A stretch of DNA of 6,874 bases, taken from contig NVVG01000033.1 of NCBI GenBank assembly GCA_002402125.1, positions 18,809 through 25,682 on the forward strand. Reading direction: 5' to 3'. This document shows, piece after piece, positions 1 to 6,600 of the stretch. A model generated the notes under the pieces. That model was given only the letters and a program-made list of their open reading frames with translations. It was not told where the DNA came from and did no database searches. A program made the position numbers and the translations under genes. Source of the stretch: Moraxellaceae bacterium (GTDB lineage: Bacteria > Pseudomonadota > Gammaproteobacteria > Pseudomonadales > Ketobacteraceae). Within the stretch, counting starts at the first letter, position 1. Every line of letters begins with the position of its first letter.

Positions 1-345
1 AACAACACCTATTGGGACGAAAAACGCGAGGGGATTTTTGTCGATGTGGTTAGTGGCGAGCCGCTATTTTCCTCAAGAGATAAATTTGAATCTGGCACAG
101 GTTGGCCTAGTTTTACCCAGCCCATCGAAGAAGACAGAATAAATGAAAATACAGACTTCAAACTATTCGGCCCACGTACTGAATTAAGAAGCAAAGTTGC
201 CGACTCACACCTAGGCCATGTGTTTAAAGATGGTCCCGAGCCTACCGGATTACGTTACTGCATCAACTCGGCATCATTGCGGTTCATACCTTTAGATTCT
301 ATGGCTAAAGAAGGATACGATGCGTACATTGCTGCCGTAAAATAA
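1..345 (+). CDS. msrB: Peptide-methionine (R)-S-oxide reductase MsrB, 5'-truncated
   Basis: MsrB reduces the R epimer of methionine sulfoxide in oxidised proteins, normally recycled by thioredoxin. The frame is open from base 1, so the gene starts outside the window; 114 residues are visible of a family usually about 130-150 long. Family motifs are plain: YWD (4-6), VSGEPLF, the SGTGWPSF block (31-38), DSHLGHVF and the catalytic RYCINSAS block with the nucleophilic Cys87. The two CxxC pairs that bind zinc in the E. coli type are absent: those places read VVSGEPLF and RSKVADSH. The residue two before Trp in GTGWPSF is Thr33, where many MsrBs carry the resolving Cys. Cys87 is the only cysteine visible. 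Because the N-terminus is missing, I cannot say whether this is a stand-alone protein or the MsrB half of an MsrA-MsrB fusion. The family call is secure. Confidence 0.96.
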   Translation, partial: NNTYWDEKREGIFVDVVSGEPLFSSRDKFESGTGWPSFTQPIEEDRINENTDFKLFGPRTELRSKVADSHLGHVFKDGPEPTGLRYCINSASLRFIPLDSMAKEGYDAYIAAVK

Positions 346-353
346 CTTTACCC

Positions 354-384
354 GCCCGCCTTTGACAACAACCCAAAGGCGGGT
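354..384. terminator. Hairpin between convergent genes, likely bidirectional terminator
   Basis: A perfect 10-bp inverted repeat, CCCGCCTTTG (355-364) and CAAAGGCGGG (374-383), encloses a 9-base loop; a G-T pair at 354/384 may extend it. It lies 9 bases after the msrB stop and 4 bases after the stop of the convergent membrane protein gene. The stem is GC-rich at its base. The downstream tracts are only moderately T-rich: TGTGCTATTTG on the + strand and TAAAGTTATTTT on the - strand. Position between two converging stops supports termination in both directions, but the lack of an unbroken T run makes efficiency uncertain. Confidence 0.72.
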
Positions 385-387
385 GTG

Positions 388-825
388 CTATTTGTATTTC
401 TTACGTATTAGCGGGTTTAACAGACATAGGTACAAACCAGCACACAAAGATAAAACAAACCACAACAACGGTACTGCTGTTGATGTTACATCCAGTTCCA
501 ATTTACCTGCCCCCCACCATAATCCAGTCAACAATAAAGGCAGAATCCACACCAAGAAAACGACGAAAACAACGGTTGTTTGGGTAAAAGTAGACCCTGC
601 TTTCTTCACAACTCCCTCCATAGTTTTGCGTAATTCATAGTACCTAGCTATTAATTTCAGATCTTTTTTAAACCAAGAGAAAGATGCATAAAAAATGATG
701 ATGACTCCAATATGCATATACCCTAAAGACTGGTAGTCAAACTGACCTAGTGGCCCGACCCTGAATAGTAATCCGAAAGAAGCAAACATTAATACAATAC
801 TTAAAACCCGAAAAAACAATATCAC
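388..825 (-). CDS. Small four-helix integral membrane protein, function unknown
   Basis: I do not recognise a family. The chosen start is GTG at 825-823 because AAGGAG lies 6 bases ahead of it; this gives 145 residues. An in-frame TTG at 843 would add six residues but has no comparable site before it, since the AAGGAG would fall inside the coding sequence. Four hydrophobic stretches are visible: about 2-22, 36-51, 83-104 and 116-139. Between the second and third is a basic, probably helical loop (52-80) with the pattern KKDLKLIARYYELRKTM. The protein ends in a positive tail, RKKYK. An even number of helices with a basic loop and basic C-terminus suggests both ends and the central loop face the cytoplasm. 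It converges on msrB and diverges from the phasin-like gene, so it appears monocistronic. The membrane location is an inference from hydrophobicity; nothing points to an enzymatic role. Confidence 0.72.
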   Translation of the reverse strand: MILFFRVLSIVLMFASFGLLFRVGPLGQFDYQSLGYMHIGVIIIFYASFSWFKKDLKLIARYYELRKTMEGVVKKAGSTFTQTTVVFVVFLVWILPLLLTGLWWGAGKLELDVTSTAVPLLWFVLSLCAGLYLCLLNPLIRKKYK

Positions 826-831
826 ACAATT

Positions 832-837
832 CTCCTT
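832..837 (-). promoter_or_regulatory. Ribosome binding site that fixes the GTG start at 825
   Basis: On the - strand AAGGAG occupies 837-832, followed by six bases (AATTGT) and then GTG. It is a near-consensus Shine-Dalgarno sequence with good spacing. It argues against the upstream in-frame TTG at 843 as the start of the membrane protein gene. Confidence 0.7.
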
Positions 838-1064
838 AACCAAGCAACGGCAACCCTCTCAATACAAACTAGTGGAACTCACAACAAGCCACTAATGATA
901 ATACTGCGCAAGTTTACTCTTGTGGCGGCTATAGCACCAGAAACAGCAAAACCCCACTGTTCAAAACCCACTCACTGCCCCAAACTTAACTTTGTAAATA
1001 TTATTGATGATTTTAGGCAGATCATTCTAATTTGTACCTATATTATTCAATTACGTTAAACAGT

Positions 1065-1083
1065 TAAGGCGTACACGGCCTTA
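1065..1083 (+). other. Perfect 6-bp dyad in the leader of the phasin-like gene
   Basis: TAAGGC (1065-1070) and GCCTTA (1078-1083) are perfect inverted copies around a 7-base spacer, 33 bases before the ATG of the phasin-like gene. It could be an operator or a leader RNA hairpin. Weak promoter-like elements lie just upstream: TTGTAC at 1032-1037 and, 17 bases on, GTTAAA at 1055-1060. The -10 match is poor, so I do not call a promoter. The rest of 826-1064 shows no gene. It holds only a 6-bp inverted repeat, TAGTGG (870-875) with CCACTA (889-894), of unknown meaning. Confidence 0.3.
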
Positions 1084-1116
1084 TCGTATCTTTTGAGAAC
1101 TTCGAGGTAATTAGCA

Positions 1117-1533
1117 ATGCAAGACAAAGTAATAGCACAATTTGAGCAGATTCAAGGGCAAGTAAACAAGCAATTAGATGATGCTAAAGTTGAAGGAATT
1201 CGTATCCTTAAAGAGCTTGGTGCTAATGTAGAAACTGAAGAATTAACCTTCTCTGAAGTTGTTTCTGATATCCGTGAAGCCAACCCTAGTGTTAAAGAAT
1301 TTGTCCGCAGTTTAAACGTTGCAACCTATGACAATCGTTTTCGTGCTAACTGGAATGCCACAATGGGTACAGCACTAGCCAAATTGAACGTAGAAAAAGC
1401 TTATGTTCGCAACATAAAGCCTCGCATTGCAGAAGCTCGCGAAACCGTTACCGCTCAGGTCAGTAACCTTAAGGATCTAACAGAAAAAGCTCAAGATAAA
1501 GCACAAGAACTTCGAGCCAAAATCGCTAGCTAA
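1117..1533 (+). CDS. Phasin-like helical protein
   Basis: A 138-residue, almost entirely helical, charged protein with no membrane segment, no signal peptide and no cysteine. Heptad-like runs of Gln, Glu, Lys, Ala and Leu at both ends (1-45 and 98-138) suggest amphipathic helices or coiled coils. The C-terminus is of the form TEKAQDKAQELRAKIAS. This composition and size fit phasins, which coat polyhydroxyalkanoate granules, and related granule- or membrane-surface proteins. The match is by overall character, not by a diagnostic motif, and no PHA synthase or other pha gene is in view. ATG at 1117 is preceded by GAGG (1104-1107) with a 9-base gap, a fair ribosome binding site. The gene stands alone: divergent neighbour on the left and a strong terminator on the right. 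Alternatives are a generic stress-induced coiled-coil protein or an apolipoprotein-like lipid-surface protein. Confidence 0.6.
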   Translation: MQDKVIAQFEQIQGQVNKQLDDAKVEGIRILKELGANVETEELTFSEVVSDIREANPSVKEFVRSLNVATYDNRFRANWNATMGTALAKLNVEKAYVRNIKPRIAEARETVTAQVSNLKDLTEKAQDKAQELRAKIAS

Positions 1534-1560
1534 AAACCGCCGAAATACTGTTCTTCTTTT

Positions 1561-1588
1561 GGGCTCTCTTCATGGGGGCCTTTTTTTT
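1561..1588 (+). terminator. Rho-independent terminator of the phasin-like gene
   Basis: The stem pairs GGCTCTC (1562-1568) with GGGGGCC (1574-1580), seven pairs including two G-T pairs, around the loop TTCAT. Eight T residues follow directly (1581-1588). It begins 27 bases after the stop codon. This is a textbook intrinsic terminator on the + strand and separates the phasin-like gene from everything downstream. Confidence 0.88.
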
Positions 1589-1715
1589 GCCATGCTTTCA
1601 TGATTTTCTACTGGTTCGATAAGCTATTTGAAAATAATTGATGGGAGGCAGTGTGATTTGCTAACGCCACCATCATGGGTTTATCGTGTGCATGGCATAG
1701 TTATACCTTAACTCA

Positions 1716-1871
1716 TTAGTAGGAATTATTTTCATCCACATACCTTTGCTGTTTTTCTATATCTGGCCAGTAAGCTTGTCTATACGTATAGTTCTCCAAC
1801 TCAAACATGTACTTGATTTTCGGGATCTACGAGAAATCGTACTCAAAACTCGATCCCGTAAAGACCAATAA
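1716..1871 (-). pseudogene. Possible decayed gene fragment, zinc carboxypeptidase M14-like C-terminus (tentative)
   Basis: On the - strand this 52-codon stretch reads like protein except for one in-frame TAG at 1829-1827 and a terminal TAA at 1718-1716. Before the TAG it reads TGSSFEYDFS; after it come IPKIKYMFELENYTYRQAYW and then PDIEKQQRYVDENNSY. Compared from memory with bovine carboxypeptidase A, the order and spacing of a Gly-Ser block, an Ile-Lys-Tyr, the Phe-Glu-Leu around the catalytic Glu and a Pro twelve residues after that Glu resemble the end of the M14 fold. An ATG at 1808 would open a 30-residue ORF, but I see no ribosome binding site. The similarity is short and could be chance. 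No further pieces of the domain are evident upstream, where stops are frequent. Confidence 0.22.
1821..1858. repeat. Nested inverted repeat with a GAAA-loop inner hairpin
   Basis: The outer arms CGGGATC (1821-1827) and GATCCCG (1852-1858) are perfect. Directly inside the left arm sits TACGA-GAAA-TCGTA (1828-1841), a 5-bp stem closed by a GNRA-type tetraloop, and ten bases (1842-1851) remain unpaired on the 3' side. Read as + strand RNA this could fold into a stable stem with a bulge. It overlaps the tentative gene remnant on the other strand, so it may be fortuitous. No T run follows, so it is not a terminator. Confidence 0.4.
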
Positions 1872-1918
1872 TTACCCATAATATCAGGTATTTAGAATAT
1901 ATAATTTTGGGCCTAAGG

Positions 1919-1961
1919 AGAGTGTTCACTCTACAGAACTAAGGTTTCAAATACCTTTAGT
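1919..1961. repeat. Two adjacent dyads upstream of the acyltransferase gene
   Basis: AGAGTG (1919-1924) and CACTCT (1927-1932) form a perfect 6-bp dyad with a two-base centre, the size and shape of a site for a dimeric regulator. Six bases on, ACTAAGGT (1938-1945) and ACCTTTAGT (1953-1961) form an imperfect dyad with one extra T. They lie about 150-190 bases before the acyltransferase start. A regulatory role is inference only. Confidence 0.3.
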
Positions 1962-2033
1962 CACAAAAAATTACACCTCTAAAGCGAACCCTAGCGTTTT
2001 TGTGGCTCAAATTGAGGTATCATCACGTCACTG

Positions 2034-2070
2034 CAAATAGTTGAAGCTCAACAAATAGTTCTATAAGTAT
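2034..2070 (+). promoter_or_regulatory. Putative promoter with overlapping dyad and direct repeats, acyltransferase gene
   Basis: TTGAAG (2041-2046) and TATAAG (2062-2067) resemble -35 and -10 elements, but the 15-base gap is shorter than the ideal 17. The -35 lies inside a perfect dyad, GTTGA-AGC-TCAAC (2040-2052). CAAATAGTT occurs twice, at 2034-2042 and 2052-2060, an 18-base period. A second perfect dyad, CTCAA-A-TTGAG (2006-2016), lies about 35 bases upstream. Overlap of dyad and -35 would suit repression. The start of transcription would fall near 2075, giving a leader of roughly 35-40 bases. Confidence 0.38.
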
Positions 2071-2100
2071 CAAAAGAAAAAACCTAATAAAAATAAGAAC

Positions 2101-2105
2101 AGGAG
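2101..2105 (+). promoter_or_regulatory. Ribosome binding site that selects the GTG start at 2112
   Basis: AGGAG (2101-2105) precedes GTG at 2112 by six bases. It supports the GTG start of the acyltransferase gene; the next in-frame ATG lies far inside the first conserved helix and would remove the R-X10-H motif. Confidence 0.7.
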
Positions 2106-2111
2106 TTTTCT

Positions 2112-3437
2112 GTGAGCCTATTGTCCCACGCCTTTTCCACCAAAGAATCTTGGAATACTTTGTGGAACCGACCCGAACAAGGCCATAAAGTTATCGATGG
2201 TATTCGAGCGTTGAGTATCAGTCTCGTCATCCTTTTTCACACCACCGGTATGTCCATTTTTATGGGCGGCGGCCCTCACTTGATTTCCGAAATGGTGGAT
2301 AAGACTTCTATCTACTATGCCTGGATTTGGAATTCTCACTACGCCGTTGATATGTTTTTTATGATCAGTGGTTTTCTCATTGCGGGTTTACTTTTTCGTG
2401 AAATCGACCGCACCGGCACGATTGACCTGAAGGCTTTTTATATACGGCGATTAATGCGACTCACCCCCGCGTATTTGTTTGTGCTGACACTGCTGTTTAT
2501 CGCCAAAGCCCCCCACTATGAAATGCTATGGTCCAACCTTCTTTATGTGAATAATTTTTTCCCCTACATGGATACAGCCATCACTTGGGCTTGGAGTTTG
2601 GCGGTAGAAGAACAATTCTATTTTATCTTCCCGATTCTATTATTAACAGTCTTCATTAAATCGCGATTTGTGATGTGGATGGCCGGGCTGCTTATCTTTG
2701 CTTGTTTGATTCGTTTTTTTATAGCTAGCGGCGACCCCATTCTCAGCACCATGCCGATCTCGGCCATCATGCATGATTCCGAAGTTCAAAATCACTTCAT
2801 GTCCGTGATCTACGACAATTTGTATACTCGGTTTGGTGCCTTTATTTGCGGCATCACCGTGGCTTACTTTCTTCACTATCGAAAAGAAAGCACCATCGAT
2901 TTTCTCAATAATAGCCACCTAGGCAAAGCCACTGTGGTGCTGGCTATTGTGGCGGCATTTATGGTCTTCAATTTGAATTCAGGCCGTTCAGATATCGATT
3001 GGGGGTATTGGCCCACCATGCTTTATCTGGCTTGTGCCAGAAACCTATTTTGCCTTTCATTCTCTGTGGTGATGTTGGCCATGTTGGTGAGCCATCCATT
3101 GACGCGCCCCTTGGAAAAGCTACTGTCAGCAAACTTTTGGTATCCCCTTGCACAATTGTCCTATTCCTCTTATTTGTATAACGGAATCTCTGTCGGGATC
3201 GTATGTTTTGCCATGAAACAAGGAATGCTGCATTTTACCGGCAGTTACGACTATACCAGCGTTGGTATGGTGTTGGTCTCTTTCTGCTTCGCAGTGCCGG
3301 CCACCATGGCGCTGTCCTCAATTTCCTATTTATTTATCGAGCAACCTTTTATGCGAATGCGAGATTACAATCGCCAAGTTTCTAAAGACAAGGCGCTTGG
3401 TGGGAATAACGCCAGCGCGGAGCTCCCGGCGAAATAG
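2112..3437 (+). CDS. Integral membrane acyltransferase, family 3 (OatA/OafB-like membrane domain)
   Basis: Family 3 acyltransferases use about ten membrane helices to move acyl groups, usually acetyl from the cytoplasm, onto sugars, peptidoglycan, lipids or natural products. The protein has 441 residues. The R-X10-H motif is intact (Arg32, His43, inside DGIRALSISLVILFH). Further hallmarks are the VDMFFMISGFLIAGLLFRE helix (79-97), the basic FYIRRLMRLTPAY turn (109-121), the WSLAVEEQFYFIFP block (161-174) and the final YLFIEQPFMRMR (406-417). I count about ten hydrophobic segments, and a short polar tail follows. There is no C-terminal SGNH esterase domain, so this is the membrane-only form. 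The GTG start has AGGAG six bases upstream. The gene appears monocistronic and points towards the NRPS gene. By eye its codons are more GC-rich than those of the NRPS. Substrate unknown: a surface glycan, or the nearby peptide product. Confidence 0.93.
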   Translation: MSLLSHAFSTKESWNTLWNRPEQGHKVIDGIRALSISLVILFHTTGMSIFMGGGPHLISEMVDKTSIYYAWIWNSHYAVDMFFMISGFLIAGLLFREIDRTGTIDLKAFYIRRLMRLTPAYLFVLTLLFIAKAPHYEMLWSNLLYVNNFFPYMDTAITWAWSLAVEEQFYFIFPILLLTVFIKSRFVMWMAGLLIFACLIRFFIASGDPILSTMPISAIMHDSEVQNHFMSVIYDNLYTRFGAFICGITVAYFLHYRKESTIDFLNNSHLGKATVVLAIVAAFMVFNLNSGRSDIDWGYWPTMLYLACARNLFCLSFSVVMLAMLVSHPLTRPLEKLLSANFWYPLAQLSYSSYLYNGISVGIVCFAMKQGMLHFTGSYDYTSVGMVLVSFCFAVPATMALSSISYLFIEQPFMRMRDYNRQVSKDKALGGNNASAELPAK

Positions 3438-3482
3438 TAGGTACATGGTAGGTCGATCTACTGATATCAACGGAGTATTAGC

Positions 3483-3689
3483 TTGAATACTGAGCGACTA
3501 GACCCGCAACCCAGGATAAAAACTGAAAACGTCTCAACAAACAACCCACCAGAAAAATCAAACCCGCATACCAAATCAGTCTGTAATATTGCATTAATGT
3601 GGGACTATCAGGCCATAATTGGTAATCCAACCAATGTGTCAGCTTTACAATCACGTACTAACTTACTGCGACTACTAATTTCTAATTAG
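3483..3689 (+). CDS. Doubtful small ORF, 68 codons, no recognised domain
   Basis: TTG at 3483 is preceded by GGAG (3472-3475) with seven bases between, a good ribosome binding site, and the frame runs 68 codons to TAG at 3687-3689. The product would be polar and rich in Asn, Pro, Thr and Ser in its first half, with a more hydrophobic end (NLLRLLISN). I recognise no family. Its last 15 bases overlap the end of the convergent NRPS gene. It starts 45 bases after the acyltransferase stop, so it could be co-transcribed. A rare start codon, low-complexity composition and the overlap all argue against it; the ribosome binding site is the only positive evidence. The gap 3438-3674 holds nothing else convincing, only a hairpin ATTGGT (3618-3623) with ACCAAT (3630-3635) lacking a T run. 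Confidence 0.22.
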   Translation: MNTERLDPQPRIKTENVSTNNPPEKSNPHTKSVCNIALMWDYQAIIGNPTNVSALQSRTNLLRLLISN

Positions 3690-3690
3690 T
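3674..3690. repeat. Perfect 7-bp dyad over the NRPS stop codon
   Basis: ACTAATT (3674-3680) and AATTAGT (3684-3690) are perfect inverted copies around TCT. The dyad contains the NRPS stop codon (TAG on the - strand, 3677-3675) and the stop of the small + strand ORF. It could act as a weak hairpin at the convergent ends, but it is AT-rich and not followed by a T run on either strand. I therefore do not call it a terminator. Confidence 0.35.
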
Positions 3691-6600
3691 TTCTCAATCA
3701 ATTTAACAATATCGCTGGCATAAGGTTTCTGCAACATACCTTCATGTGTTGCCTGTACCGGCTTACTATGGAACTCTTCCCCCAATACTTGCACCCACCC
3801 TATCGTCGAATCAATAGCGCCAGAGGCCTCAGTCGAATGTATATGCAACACTGAGCCTTGATAAGGTGTGGGGATATAGTCTGTTACTAGCAACCACAGC
3901 GTTTTTGCGACGTCAACTATCCCAGGAAACTGATTCCTATCAAATATTCCGCCCTGTGCCAGTTTATCGATAACAACATCCAACACTTCATTAATATCCA
4001 TATCTTCTACTGGGCCAGAAAAACCGAACAAAGACAAGTCAACACCTAACATGAATTGAAGAAGCTCCACTTTACTGATCGTTCTTAATTCAGAAACCGG
4101 TAAATAGGTATCCAACATACTGAGTGAATCAACAGCATTGTGTTTATCTTTTAGTATTTGCGCCATCTCAAAGGCGATGAGTCCTCCAACAGAATGCCCC
4201 ACCAATTGAACATTATTTGTTAAGCCTTGCTCAACAAGTAACTCAACATAATGAACCGCTAGATCGTGAAGTGTACCAAATGATGTAGACGGGCCTTCTG
4301 AATGGGTATTTTGAAGACCAGGATGTTGGAGCCCATATAGTGTGTATTCTGAACCAAATTCTCGTAACAACTCGGTATAATTTAAAAGATGACCAGTGAT
4401 AGCATGCACGAGAACAATCACTTTTTCTCCAGTACCTACCTGCAAACGAACCAAGCATTGATACTCAGCATCCTCTCCACTGTCCAAAAATTCTGCTAGT
4501 GCTTGAATACTTTGCAGTCTGAATAGTTCAACCAAAGGAAGATCAGTTGAAAACGCTTGCTGTATCTTCGCCACCAACTTCACTGCCAATAAGGAGTGGC
4601 CACCCAACTCAAAGAAGTTATCAAAGCGCCCTACCTGCTTTAACCCCAAAATCTCACACCAAAGTTCTTCTAGCTTCCTCTCGGTGTCAGATTCTGGCGC
4701 AACATACTCACGAACCTCATTTTCAGCCAACCGGAGTAACGCGCGGCGATCTACTTTTCCATTGGATGTTAACGGCCATTCTTTTAAAACAGTGATAGTA
4801 TTGGGCAGCATATATTCTGGAAGAAAATCTCTCAGAATTCCTCTCCAGTTTTCTGTAACCGTATCCCCAAGAACAAATCCGAGCAAACGTTCACTATCAA
4901 CTAATGCAAGACCGTCCGTACTACCCGGTAAATTAGCAAGAGCAATAGAAATCTCATCCAGCTCGATTCTAAAACCTCGCAACTTAACCTGGAAGTCCAT
5001 TCTACCGACATACACTAACTGGCCGTTATCAGCATAGCGAACGAGGTCTCCAGTTCGATAAGTCCGCTTATCATTTACGGTAATAAATGAGGATCTATTC
5101 AATTCATCCCGATTAATATAGCCCAATCCAACGCCAGCACCACTAATGCACAATTCCCCAACACAACCAGGTATGACCTGCTGAAGACTCTCGTTTAGTA
5201 CATGTAGTTCAACGTTTTGAATTGGCAATCCAATAGGGACAAACGACTCTTGGTAACTCTTGGGGTCGTCAATAACATAACTGGCAGCTATATCAGTACA
5301 TTCTGTTGGTCCATACATATTTACCAGGGTAAAATCTACTTGATCGATAAACGAATTCAGTCGTTCAAGCTGTATAGGCTCTCCGCCAAACAGCACGTAC
5401 TGTAAACCTTCCCAGCACTGAAAGTCTTTGGCATCCTCGATTAAAGGATAAAACGCACTAGGTGCACAGTTTATATGAGTTACGGGATGACGTTGCAGGG
5501 TTTCGAGTATGTCTGCTGGGTCATATGCATCCAATTTAGGAAGCACAATCGTGCCACCTGTGCGCAGGGAGGCAAATAGATTCTTTTGAGTTAAATCAAA
5601 GCCTGGGCTACTAATAAGAAGGTGGCGACTTTCGGTATCTATTCCGTATTCATTAGTGTACCAGGACTGAAGGTTCTCTTCGTTCTGATGGGTAACAATT
5701 GCACCTTTGGGTTTTCCTGTTGAACCCGAGGTATAAATAATATAAAGCGGTACATCTCCATCTAATTCTGAGCTAGCAGTCTCAACATTTGATTTATCAA
5801 ATTGTGACAACTCAAGCATATCAACGCTTACCCTTGAGCAAGAATCTGGAATATCGATACCTTTCAACTGCGCCGTTTCAGTAATAATTATCGACGCTCC
5901 AGCATCTGTAACCACCTCAATTATCCGAGCCTCCGGATAACTTATATCCAGCGGAATATAACAACCGCCAGCTTTAATGATCGCCAACACGCTGACAATC
6001 CAATCAGGGCTCCGAGCCAACAAAATTACCACTCGACTTCCCTTTGTCACCCCTAAAGATTGTAAGTAATGTGCGAGTTGATTGGCCTTTTCGTTCAGTT
6101 CGGTATAAGTAAGTGAGATACTACTCGCTATCGCTATATTATTGGGATACAACGCTACCTGCTGTTCAAAATGCCTGTGTACGAGTTGCGAATTAATCGG
6201 TGAGCGCTCTCCGCTAGACCAATGCTCCAATTCCTTTTTCTCTTTAGCAAATACCAAACTGACATCACTAACTCTATCAACTTCTGTGCCATCGATTTCA
6301 TTTTTTCCAGAAACGATTTGTTCGCTAACCTGTGCCAACCGATCTAGTAGGTCGTGATCCTCAAATATTTTTCCATCATAGTCTAGGCATAAGTAGACGG
6401 AAGGGCCATTCACTTTTACTGAAAATTGAACAAACGACTCAACATCAGGGATAAACTGGGCAATAGGTTCTGCTTTACCTAGGATAGTGAGCTCTTGATA
6501 AAAGCTCATGAAGTTAAACATAACCCCAAGGCGGCCCTTCGGAACCAATGTAGACTGCTGAAAGATTGATAACGGCAGTTGTTTTTTCTGATCTTTTTGT

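Larger units (their letters stand above)
1589..2111. other. Intergenic region of about 520 bases with several dyads, no intact gene
   Basis: No convincing intact coding sequence is present on either strand. Seen here: an imperfect hairpin at 1639-1675 (TGATGG/CCATCA plus GGC/GCC with a small internal loop); a nested inverted repeat at 1821-1858; dyads at 1919-1932 and 1938-1961; an 8-bp inverted pair AGGTATTT (1886-1893) with AAATACCT (1949-1956); and a promoter-like segment at 2034-2070 with direct and inverted repeats. A possible gene remnant on the - strand is entered separately. The AT-rich stretch 2061-2100 leads directly into the acyltransferase ribosome binding site. The length and the repeat content fit either a regulated promoter region or a place where a gene has decayed next to a biosynthetic locus. 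Confidence 0.6.

Noticed and set aside
362..640. Open frame on the + strand across the terminator and the membrane protein gene
   Set aside because: Antisense to a gene with a strong ribosome binding site; the product is polar and low in structure, and it begins inside the terminator hairpin.
1807..1881. 24-codon + strand ORF starting at an ATG
   Set aside because: No ribosome binding site, very short, and it lies across the nested inverted repeat.
1983..2001. AAAGCG...CGTTTT stem followed by T residues as a terminator
   Set aside because: Needs a G-T pair, is short, and no gene ends just upstream on that strand.
2034..2060. CAAATAGTT direct repeat as a CRISPR-like or attachment-site repeat
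   Set aside because: Only two 9-base copies, no array and no integrase; a promoter-associated repeat is simpler.
3203..3486. Other + strand frames within the end of the acyltransferase gene
   Set aside because: The acyltransferase frame carries conserved family motifs to its end; the alternatives have no domain or credible start.
3618..3635. Hairpin ATTGGT/ACCAAT as terminator of the acyltransferase gene
   Set aside because: Only six pairs, AT-rich, and no T run downstream.
6142..6357. Open frame on the + strand inside the NRPS gene
   Set aside because: It lies opposite the linker between the C and A domains; Ser/Cys-rich composition typical of an antisense shadow, with no domain.
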